This document shows, one piece after another, positions 36,252-42,709 of a DNA stretch of 42,709 nucleotides. Within the stretch, counting starts at the first letter, position 1. Each line of letters opens with the position of its first letter. The translations under genes were made by a program, and so were the position numbers. The notes beneath the pieces were generated by a model. That model was not told the DNA's origin. It saw only the letters and a program-made list of their open reading frames with translations, and searched no databases. This stretch comes from an uncultured SAR86 cluster bacterium (lineage in GTDB: Bacteria > Pseudomonadota > Gammaproteobacteria > Magnimaribacterales > D2472). Location: the NCBI GenBank assembly GCA_902528215.1, contig CABZRR010000011.1, positions 1-42,709 on the forward strand. Reading direction: 5' to 3'.

Positions 36252-36725
36252 ATGAAAAGATCGATCAAAACATTATTTGCATTATCAGCTATATTATTTT
36301 TTGCGGGATGCAGCTCTTTGCAGGTAACTGAGGAAGCGATTGGAAATCAAAATGTTGCTGGAGTATCTATTTCCTCAAAAACAACTGCTACGCAAGCAGT
36401 CCTTGCTAATGCAGTGGTTTATTTTGAATATGATAAATTTAATTTGACAGCTAAATCTATTCAAGCTTTGAGGGGTGTCAGCAATTTGATGGGGGAAAAC
36501 TCAAAAATTACTCTCTCAATAGAGGGACATGCTGACGAAAGGGGAACAAGGGAATATAACTTAGCACTAGGTCAAAGGCGAGCAGAGTCAGTTGCTAGTT
36601 ATCTAATTGCAAATGGCGTAAACAGAAACAGATTGACTGTTAAAAGCTATGGTGAAGAAAGACCATTAGTTTTGGGTTCTAATGATTCTGCTTGGTCCAA
36701 AAATAGGCGAGTTGAACTCAAATAG
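36252..36725 (+). CDS. pal: Peptidoglycan-associated lipoprotein Pal
   Basis: Outer-membrane lipoprotein that binds peptidoglycan and TolB. It has 157 aa (E. coli 173). The lipobox FFAGC places the lipid on Cys20. The OmpA-like domain shows VYFEYDKFNLTAKS, IEGHADERGTREYNLALGQRRA and VKSYGEERPLVLG, with the meso-DAP-binding Asp and Arg in place, which agrees with DAP-type murein (MurE DNNR, DapA). Confidence 0.96.
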   Translation: MKRSIKTLFALSAILFFAGCSSLQVTEEAIGNQNVAGVSISSKTTATQAVLANAVVYFEYDKFNLTAKSIQALRGVSNLMGENSKITLSIEGHADERGTREYNLALGQRRAESVASYLIANGVNRNRLTVKSYGEERPLVLGSNDSAWSKNRRVELK

Positions 36726-36736
36726 TTTTTACTTTA

Positions 36737-37372
36737 ATGAAATTTTTTATTGTTTTGCTAATAGCAGCGCCTTTTTTTGCTAAAGCGCAGGATATTGATG
36801 CCTCCGATATTTTATTTCTTAAAATTCAAGAACTTGAAGGAGAGATTGCCTCTTTAAGAAGCGAACTTGAATCACAAGGATATCTTTTAGAAAAACTATT
36901 AAGTGAGGAAACTGTTCAACCAGATAATCTCAGTGACAAAGAAAACTTTTTATCTTCGGAATCCGAAACTTTTAGATTTGAGGGTATAAACGACTCAAAA
37001 AGCATTGAAGAGGTATATGATGAGGCCATAATAAATCTTAATGAAAAAGATTTTTATAAAGCTAAGCAATCTTTTAATTACTTAGCTGATAATTTTGATG
37101 ATCAAGAGAAGATTCCTTTGAGTTTGTTTTGGCTAGGAGAGATTTTGTTACTAGAATCTAATCTTCAAGAAAGTGAAAAGTTTTTTCAAAGATTGGCTGC
37201 AAATTATCCTGATCATTGGAGAACCCCATTAGCTCATAAAAAAATTGGAGATATCTTAATGATGTCGGGCGAATTGGATGCTGCAAAAATTAAATATCAA
37301 TACGTCATTCAATCATTTCCAGAAAATTCTGCTTCTTCTTTAGCCTTGCAGTTATTGGAAAATATGGAATAA
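36737..37372 (+). CDS. cpoB: Cell division coordinator CpoB (YbgF)
   Basis: Periplasmic protein that links Tol-Pal with septal murein synthesis. It has 211 aa (E. coli 263). Signal peptide MKFFIVLLIAAPFFAKAQ; a coiled-coil segment (LFLKIQELEGEIASLRSELES); a low-complexity acidic linker; then TPR repeats (SIEEVYDEAIINLNEKDFYKAKQSF, ESEKFFQRLAANYPDHWRTPLAHKK and beyond) split only for description. It closes the tol operon. The putative tRNA promoter begins within its last codons. Confidence 0.92.
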   Translation: MKFFIVLLIAAPFFAKAQDIDASDILFLKIQELEGEIASLRSELESQGYLLEKLLSEETVQPDNLSDKENFLSSESETFRFEGINDSKSIEEVYDEAIINLNEKDFYKAKQSFNYLADNFDDQEKIPLSLFWLGEILLLESNLQESEKFFQRLAANYPDHWRTPLAHKKIGDILMMSGELDAAKIKYQYVIQSFPENSASSLALQLLENME

Positions 37373-37373
37373 T
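37346..37373 (+). promoter_or_regulatory. Possible promoter for tRNA-Lys
   Basis: TTGCAG (37346-37351) and AATAAT (37368-37373) with a 16-base spacer lie at the end of cpoB, about 26 bases ahead of the tRNA. The match is moderate; the tRNA could also be cut from the tol transcript. Confidence 0.3.
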
Positions 37374-37398
37374 CACATCTTTTATGAAATCCTTTTCC

Positions 37399-37474
37399 GG
37401 GTCGCTAGCTCAGCTGGTAGAGCAGTTCGCTTTTAACGAATTGGTCACAGGTTCGAATCCTGTGCGACCCACCA
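37399..37474 (+). tRNA. tRNA-Lys (anticodon UUU)
   Basis: 76-base cloverleaf with CCA encoded at 37471-37474. Acceptor stem GGGTCGC pairs with GCGACCC; D arm GCTCAGCTGGTAGAGC; anticodon TTT at 37432-37434 in the loop CTTTTAA; T arm with GGTTCGAATCC. It stands after cpoB, the same place as a tRNA-Lys in some other gammaproteobacteria. No integration site or element is seen next to it. Confidence 0.97.
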
Positions 37475-37506
37475 TTCAGCCAAACAATTAAATTAATGTG
37501 TAACAA

Positions 37507-38760
37507 ATGAGTTCCGTTAAAATATTTTTTGAAAAAATCCCATTGTCCTTTACCAAAAACTCAGCAATCGCAGGATTTTTTTTCTTTTTGGTTTTGTGTT
37601 CTTGGTATATCTTAAGACCTGTTAGAAATGAAATGGCAGTTCAGAACTCTGACATTCTTCCATACTTGCTAGGGATCGGAGCATTGGTCATGCTGTTATT
37701 AAATCCAATTTATTCGTGGCTTGCATCTCGTAAAAATCTTAGATGTGTTCTGACAGGATGCTATCTATTTTTTATCTCAAACTTATTAATGTTCATCATT
37801 TTGTGGGAGGTTTTCAATTACTCCGATGCCATTTGGCTAAGTCAAATTTTTTATATTTGGTGCAATGTATATTCTTTTTTTGTGGTCTCAATTTTTTGGG
37901 TTGTAATTATTAATTTGTTTAGAGGAGATGGAGCAACGAATGTTTTCGGAGTTATTGCAGCAGGTGGATCAATAGGAGCTTTTTTGGGTTCTGAGATTTC
38001 TAAACAATTAGCAGTAACATTCAATGAATCAGGAATTATTTTTTTTACATTGATCGCAATCTTATTTCTTATATCGGCCTTAATAACAGGTTTGATTTTA
38101 TTAAATCGTCTTTCATTTATAGAGGGCATCAATGAAGCTGCTGGAGGAAATAGTTTTGATGGTTTTAAAAATTTAATTTCTTCTTCTCAAATTAGATCAA
38201 TAGGTTTATATATGTACCTATGGACAGCAATGATGACAATTCATTGGATAACATCAATTCAAATTATTAACTCTTGGTCATCGGATGGAGGAGATAGAAT
38301 TATCTTCTTTAGTAATATTGAACAAACAGTAACGTTACTAACGCTTATAACCCAATTTTTTCTTACTGCGGCAATTATAAGACTGGCAACTCCAAGAATC
38401 ATTTTAATGTTTTATGGATTAATATTTTTTGGAGCCTTTGTCGGTTATTTCTTAAATCCAACGATTGGGTACGTGTTTATTATAACTATTGTTTTACGAG
38501 TCTTTGAATATGGAATTAATAAACCAACAAGAGAGGTAGTGTTTAGTTATTTGAAGAAAATGGATCGCTATAAATCTTCGGTTATGTTTGATACTTTTTT
38601 GGTAAGAATGGGTGATTTTTCTGGTAGCGGCTTTATAACTCTATTTTCAAAAGCTTTTGGAGTTGCTTTTTTTTACATCCCATTAATAGCGATTCCCTTT
38701 GCAGGTTTTCTTGCTCTCTTAGGATTAAAGATTGCTCCCGAGAAAGAAATATCCTCTTAA
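37507..38760 (+). CDS. ATP/ADP translocase-like (Npt/TlcA-related) MFS transporter
   Basis: 417-aa membrane protein with about 12 hydrophobic segments and no signal peptide. The start CSWYILRPVRNEMAV, the following short loop, GAAGATNVFGV-like segment (GDGATNVFGVIAAGGSIGAF) and the late RVFEYGINKPTREVVFSYL match the translocase-like MFS proteins found in free-living proteobacteria and distantly related to nucleotide exchangers of intracellular bacteria. The substrate of the free-living members is not established, so ATP/ADP exchange should not be assumed. Single gene; its stop overlaps that of convergent bepA by 4 bases. Confidence 0.78.
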   Translation: MSSVKIFFEKIPLSFTKNSAIAGFFFFLVLCSWYILRPVRNEMAVQNSDILPYLLGIGALVMLLLNPIYSWLASRKNLRCVLTGCYLFFISNLLMFIILWEVFNYSDAIWLSQIFYIWCNVYSFFVVSIFWVVIINLFRGDGATNVFGVIAAGGSIGAFLGSEISKQLAVTFNESGIIFFTLIAILFLISALITGLILLNRLSFIEGINEAAGGNSFDGFKNLISSSQIRSIGLYMYLWTAMMTIHWITSIQIINSWSSDGGDRIIFFSNIEQTVTLLTLITQFFLTAAIIRLATPRIILMFYGLIFFGAFVGYFLNPTIGYVFIITIVLRVFEYGINKPTREVVFSYLKKMDRYKSSVMFDTFLVRMGDFSGSGFITLFSKAFGVAFFYIPLIAIPFAGFLALLGLKIAPEKEISS

Positions 38761-40187
38761 AAACCTTTTTTATTTGCAATTCTTTCTTTTGCATATTTTA
38801 TCTTTGTAAGAATGGTTTCTGAAGTTTGAAATGAATGACCAGAGAGTCCAAATGCAAATTGAAATTGATTTAATGCATTTTGAAAATCGCCAATTAATAG
38901 AAAATATTCTCCTTTGCTTAAATGATAACCGACAATATTTTTACCCGATCTCTGAATCTCAGAGAGTTGCATCCAAATACCAGGATCCTTATTTTTTTTA
39001 ATAAGTAGATCCCTTAAAATCTCTTCAGCTTTAATTGATTCATTTTTTGCACTTAAAATTTTAGCTTTTACTATCGAAGCAGGATAGTTCCTTGGTGAGA
39101 TTTTTAATACTTCTTCTATGGATACCTCCGCACGGTCATATTGTTGAGCAGAGAGCAATATTTCTGCTTGAGTAATATTTAAAATCAAATTTTTTGGAAA
39201 TTTTTCTAATAATTTATTATTTAAATTGGTTGCTTCCTGAAAATTTCCGCTTGATTTTAGCGAAGCAATATAAGCAAAGGTATTTTCATTTGAGGGATTA
39301 TTTTTATATATTGATTCAAAGTACCTATTAGCTGCCTGAGGAGAGGTAGCATTATATCTAGCTTTTAATTTTCCCTTGATTAACTCAAAATTGAGCGTAT
39401 TTTTTTTACCTCCTGTAATTTCTAATTGATCTGCTGCATTAAAAGCATCGCTAATTCTTGATGAGGTCACAGGATGGGTTAATAAAAATTCAGGAGGGTT
39501 ATCACCAGATAATTTACGGATTTTTGCCATATTTTCAAACATTTCTCCCATTGCTTTAGGGTCATAGCCGGCAGCAATTATATTATTAAACCCGTACCTA
39601 TCTGCCTCACGTTCAAATATTCGACTATATCTAAGTTGTTGTTGAGCTAGCGCGGCAGGACCAGTAATAAAAGCTGTAGGATTATTAGAAACTATTGCTA
39701 AGGCAATGGCTGATATCATCACTAATGATGATGCCAAATTTGAGTCTCTTCCACGCAATACATTTCTAGCAAAATGCCTTTGGCTTAAATGTGCTAATTC
39801 ATGACCTAAGACAGAAGCAAGTTGCGCTTCATTGTCAGCATTTAAGAACAGGCCTCCATTTACCCCAATTATCCCTCCGGGTGCTGCAAAAGCATTCAAC
39901 GATTTGTCGTCAATTAAAACAATTGAAAATTCTCTATCCTCTACTTGAGATGTTTCTGAGAGTCTGTATATGAGTAGCTCAGTATATTCTTGAATAATTG
40001 GATCATATATTAACGGTGCTTGAGCATAGACTTGTTCTAGGAACCCTTGCCCTAGGATTCTCTCTTGTTCTAGGGAAATAACTCCAGAGACTCTATCACC
40101 TAGTTCTGGTAAATTGAGGTCTTTATTCTGCGCAAGCAAAGGTGCAGCGAGTATAAATAGAATTAGAAGATTAATTTTATGAAGCAT
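38757..40187 (-). CDS. bepA: BepA-like M48 metalloprotease with TPR domain
   Basis: Periplasmic protease and chaperone for outer-membrane protein (LptD, BAM) assembly. It has 476 aa (E. coli 487). Signal peptide MLHKINLLILFILAAPLLA, then the M48 domain with LNAFAAPGGIIGVNGGLF, the zinc motif HELAH (His129, Glu130, His133) and the third ligand in EREAD (Glu194), and LLTHPVTSSRI. The C-terminal half is TPR repeats (about 300-460). Motifs and domain order fit BepA rather than HtpX or LoiP. Divergent from the PerM gene; 89 bases between them hold no clear promoter. Confidence 0.92.
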   Translation of the reverse strand: MLHKINLLILFILAAPLLAQNKDLNLPELGDRVSGVISLEQERILGQGFLEQVYAQAPLIYDPIIQEYTELLIYRLSETSQVEDREFSIVLIDDKSLNAFAAPGGIIGVNGGLFLNADNEAQLASVLGHELAHLSQRHFARNVLRGRDSNLASSLVMISAIALAIVSNNPTAFITGPAALAQQQLRYSRIFEREADRYGFNNIIAAGYDPKAMGEMFENMAKIRKLSGDNPPEFLLTHPVTSSRISDAFNAADQLEITGGKKNTLNFELIKGKLKARYNATSPQAANRYFESIYKNNPSNENTFAYIASLKSSGNFQEATNLNNKLLEKFPKNLILNITQAEILLSAQQYDRAEVSIEEVLKISPRNYPASIVKAKILSAKNESIKAEEILRDLLIKKNKDPGIWMQLSEIQRSGKNIVGYHLSKGEYFLLIGDFQNALNQFQFAFGLSGHSFQTSETILTKIKYAKERIANKKGF

Positions 40188-40276
40188 TTCTTAATTTTAA
40201 TGAATTGATTGAAAGCTTACACTATTAAGTAATTTCAATTAACATACCATTTTAACGACAAAATTAAATATAAAAA

Positions 40277-41326
40277 GTGCTTGAAGATCTAAATAATTTA
40301 TTAAAAAAAATATTTTCTAATGAGGAGACTTTAGTTTTTGCAATCCTTTTAATCATTGCTTTTTTTGTACTATTTTTCCTTGGTAACATACTGACTCCTT
40401 TTCTGATAAGTATAATTTTTGCATATTTATTAGTTGGTATGCAGAAAAGGCTCGAGATCACTGGTCTAAGCAGCAATATGTCATTGATACTTACATATGG
40501 ATTATTCTTATTACTGGGCATTGCGTTGATACTTTGGCTGGCTCCATTAGTCTATCAACAAACTCAATCATTAATTCAAGAGATTCCAAAATGGGTTAAT
40601 TCTTCAATGATTTTCATTCAAAATATTCCTCAAAATTATCCTGACCTAGTTTCCTCAGATCAAATTACTGCATTTTTACAAAGCCTTTCAGGCCAAATTA
40701 CAGATATTTCACAAAACTTTCTTCAAGCCTCGATAGCTGGCATCCAAAACACTGCAACAATAGCAATAAACTTAATACTTTTTCCAATTTTAGTTTTTTT
40801 CTTTTTATTTGATAGGGCTGAAATAATTTCTGGATTTCTAAAAATTCTACCCAAAGAAAGAGAGATGCTTAAGAGTGTATGGATTGAAATGGATGAGCAG
40901 TTAAGCAATTATACAAGAGGCAAGGCAATTGAAATTGTGATTGTTGGCTGTGCTGCAGCTTTTACATTTATTCTATTTGGATTGGAATATATTGCGCTTT
41001 TATCAGTTTTAGTTGGATTTTCTGTGTTGATACCATTTATTGGAGCATTTGCTGTAACCATTCCGGTTGCTGCAGTTGGCTTGCTGCAATTTGGCATTAC
41101 TTTTGATTTTTGGCTCTTGATAGGAGCATATATATTATTACAAATATTGGATGGATATCTTCTCTCTCCTTTATTATTTTCAGATGCAGTGAAATTGCAT
41201 CCAGTTGTAATAATGCTAGCAGTATTTGTTTTTGGTGGATTATTTGGTTTTTGGGGTATTTTTTTTGCAATTCCAATAGCAACTTTAATAAAAGCTATTT
41301 GGAATTCTTGGCCTAAAAATATCTAG
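40277..41326 (+). CDS. perM: AI-2E/PerM family membrane transporter
   Basis: 349 aa, about eight membrane segments, start GTG at 40277. The AI-2E/PerM domain shows IALILWLAPLVYQQTQSLIQEIP, LFPILVFFFLFDRAEI, the central periplasmic region, and the C-terminal GFSVLIPFIGAF, GYLLSPLLFSDAVKLHPVVIM and GGLFGFWGIFFAIPIAT. perM next to bcp and bepA (yfgC) repeats the E. coli gene neighbourhood. The transported substrate is uncertain; some family members export AI-2, others are proton/sodium antiporters. Confidence 0.9.
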   Translation: MLEDLNNLLKKIFSNEETLVFAILLIIAFFVLFFLGNILTPFLISIIFAYLLVGMQKRLEITGLSSNMSLILTYGLFLLLGIALILWLAPLVYQQTQSLIQEIPKWVNSSMIFIQNIPQNYPDLVSSDQITAFLQSLSGQITDISQNFLQASIAGIQNTATIAINLILFPILVFFFLFDRAEIISGFLKILPKEREMLKSVWIEMDEQLSNYTRGKAIEIVIVGCAAAFTFILFGLEYIALLSVLVGFSVLIPFIGAFAVTIPVAAVGLLQFGITFDFWLLIGAYILLQILDGYLLSPLLFSDAVKLHPVVIMLAVFVFGGLFGFWGIFFAIPIATLIKAIWNSWPKNI

Positions 41327-41335
41327 CAAACTTTT

Positions 41336-41809
41336 TTATTCAGTAAGCTCTTCTACCGCGTCCAATACTTCCGCAACATGTCCCTTGACTTTTACGCCTC
41401 TCCATTCCTTAACTATTTTACCCTTTGTATCTACAATAAATGTACTTCTGTCAACTCCCATATATTCTCTTCCATACATTGACTTTAGTTTCATTACATC
41501 AAATGCTTTACAAACTTTTTCATCTGGATCTGATAAAAGTTCAAATGGAAAATTTTGTTTAGACTTAAAATTTTCATGAGATTTAATTGATTCTCTTGAG
41601 ACGCCTAATATTTCGGTATTTAATTTTTTAAATTTTTTGTAACTGTCCCTAAATTCTTGACCTTCAGTAGTGCAACCCGGAGTAGAGTCTTTTGGATAAA
41701 AATATATTACAAAGTTTTGATCATGAAATGTGTCATTTGAAATAGTTTTATCGCTTGTTGCATCTGCCATAAATTTGGGACATTTCTTTCCTTCTAGATT
41801 TTTAGCCAT
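41336..41809 (-). CDS. bcp: Peroxiredoxin Bcp/PrxQ, lacking the usual resolving Cys
   Basis: Thiol peroxidase of 157 aa (E. coli 156). VIYFYPKDSTPGCTTEGQEFRD holds the peroxidatic Cys46. The second Cys five residues on (E. coli Cys50) is replaced by Gln51, so a within-subunit C-x4-C disulfide is not possible. Cys10 and Cys100 remain (Cys100 matches E. coli Cys99). GVDRSTFIVD near the end is typical. The ribosome binding site AAGGAA stands 4 bases before the ATG. Divergent from dapA with 43 bases between, as in E. coli. Confidence 0.94.
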   Translation of the reverse strand: MAKNLEGKKCPKFMADATSDKTISNDTFHDQNFVIYFYPKDSTPGCTTEGQEFRDSYKKFKKLNTEILGVSRESIKSHENFKSKQNFPFELLSDPDEKVCKAFDVMKLKSMYGREYMGVDRSTFIVDTKGKIVKEWRGVKVKGHVAEVLDAVEELTE

Positions 41810-41852
41810 AATTTCCTTAAAAAGTGTATAGTTTTATTTTTTACTGAAAACA

Positions 41853-42709
41853 ATGATGATGCAACCCCTTCAAGGAAGTTTTGTAGCTTTAGTTACCCCA
41901 ATGTTCCCAAATGGTGAGTTGGACTATGGATCATTAAAGGATCTTGTTGAATGGCAAATCAAAGATGGTATAAGTGGAATTGTTTCTGTTGGAACAACTG
42001 GCGAATCAGCTACTGTTAATGTTGAGGAGCATCTAGAAATTATTGAGAAGACAATAGAATATTCGAACGGAAGAGTTCCTGTTATTGCGGGAACAGGAGC
42101 TAATTCAACACAGGAAGCTATAGAATTAACCATAACAGCTTTTAACCTTGGAGCTGATTATGCACTAGTTGTGACACCTTATTATAATAAACCTAATCAA
42201 GAAGGCCTATTCAAGCATTATTTAAAAATTGCTGATGCAGTCAATATTCCCCAAATTTTGTATAACGTACCTTCGAGGACAGCGTGTGACTTGAAGCCTG
42301 AAACAGTCTTTCGTTTATCTGATCATCAAAATATTACTGGCATCAAAGAGGCAGTAGATGACGAGAAAAGAATGAAAGAACTTCTTGAAATTAAAGAAAA
42401 ATTAAAAGATAAAAAAAACTTCTCAATACTATCTGGTGATGATCCAACTTTTAATTTATTCATGGAAAAAGGAGCTGATGGAGTAATCTCAGTTGCTGCA
42501 AATGTTATTCCTTCAGCTATTTCTCGTATCTGTAAATTTAATTTGAACAAAGAATTTGATAAAGCAATCGATTTAAACAAAAGATTCTACAATCTATATG
42601 ATCTTTTATTCGTTGAATCTAATCCAATTCCTGTAAAATGGGCATTAGAAAAAATGAAAAAAATTGATTCTGGAATTAGACTCCCACTTGTTTCTTTAAA
42701 TAAAGTTTT
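41853..42709 (+). CDS. dapA: 4-hydroxy-tetrahydrodipicolinate synthase DapA, C-terminus cut by window
   Basis: Condenses pyruvate and aspartate semialdehyde in the lysine and meso-DAP pathway, supplying MurE. About 285 of roughly 292 residues are visible and the frame is open to the window end. Segments: GSFVALVTPMFPNGELD, VSVGTTGESATVNVEEH, VIAGTGANSTQEAIEL, TPYYNKPNQEGLFKHY, the catalytic Tyr in QILYNVPSRTACD and the Schiff-base Lys in ITGIKEAVDD, then SGDDPTF and FVESNPIPVKWALE. Three consecutive ATG codons (41853, 41856, 41859) are possible starts; MQPLQGSF from 41859 is the family-like one. Confidence 0.95.
   Translation, partial: MMMQPLQGSFVALVTPMFPNGELDYGSLKDLVEWQIKDGISGIVSVGTTGESATVNVEEHLEIIEKTIEYSNGRVPVIAGTGANSTQEAIELTITAFNLGADYALVVTPYYNKPNQEGLFKHYLKIADAVNIPQILYNVPSRTACDLKPETVFRLSDHQNITGIKEAVDDEKRMKELLEIKEKLKDKKNFSILSGDDPTFNLFMEKGADGVISVAANVIPSAISRICKFNLNKEFDKAIDLNKRFYNLYDLLFVESNPIPVKWALEKMKKIDSGIRLPLVSLNKV

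Noticed and set aside
37399-37506. tRNA-Lys as an integration site of a mobile element
   Set aside because: No repeat of the tRNA 3' end, no integrase and no change in composition after it.
40188-40276. Promoters between bepA and perM; a TTGAAA...TTTCAA inverted repeat
   Set aside because: The 6-bp arms with an 18-base spacer are likely by chance in AT-rich DNA and no well-spaced -35/-10 pair was found on either strand.

Overview
The window is dense, AT-rich bacterial DNA (roughly one third G+C by eye) with almost no spacer and many 1-14 base gene overlaps. The gene content and order point to a streamlined marine gammaproteobacterium. The dcw block (ftsI-murEF-mraY-murD-ftsW-murGC-ddl-ftsQA), the ftsB-ispDF-surE-pcm-nlpD block, the aspS-yebC-ybgC-tolQRAB-pal-cpoB block and the divergent bcp/dapA pair all have classical gammaproteobacterial order. 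Low GC plus reduced proteins suggests a SAR86-type lineage; this is inference from style and synteny, not a database match.

Layout: (1) 1-11900, murein precursor synthesis and division genes, probably one coupled transcript, ending at ftsA with no ftsZ or lpxC behind it. (2) 11897-16599, a promoter, then rpsF-rpsR-rplI, dnaB, alr and a di-iron ferritin-like protein of unknown substrate. (3) 16660-24628, pyrG, kdsA, eno, ftsB, an ispD-ispF fusion, surE, pcm, a DUF368/PopT-type undecaprenyl-phosphate translocase and nlpD. (4) 24625-25529, the slot where relatives carry rpoS: two small exported proteins of unknown function on the minus strand, a perfect 16-bp hairpin and a tandem pair of covarying hairpin repeats. 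(5) 25530-29538, fdxA, recA with a near-perfect LexA box, a thiolase and an editing-domain-less proS. (6) 29593-37372, fmdB-type zinc ribbon, aspS, yebC, a PDDEXK/Hjc-like nuclease in the position of ruvCAB, then ybgC-tolQRAB-pal-cpoB. (7) 37399-42709, tRNA-Lys(UUU), an ATP/ADP-translocase-like carrier, a BepA-like M48 protease, a PerM/AI-2E protein, bcp and the start of dapA (cut by the window end).

Functionally, most of the window serves the envelope: lipid II synthesis (mur, mraY, murG, ddl, alr), lipid carrier recycling (DUF368), septation (ftsI, ftsW, ftsQ, ftsB, ftsA, nlpD), outer-membrane constriction (Tol-Pal, CpoB), LPS (kdsA) and OM protein quality control (BepA).

The most unusual points are the Hjc-like nuclease in place of ruvCAB, a MurD lacking about 63 residues including the HNxxN motif, the SSQ (not SSN) motif in PBP3, a lipobox in FtsQ, a 63-residue S18 without its basic Cys-containing N-terminus, and the rpoS-slot cassette with its hairpins. 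No stretch over 300 bases lacks a gene; the longest gap is 25312-25529. No insertion sequence, CRISPR array or prophage was seen.
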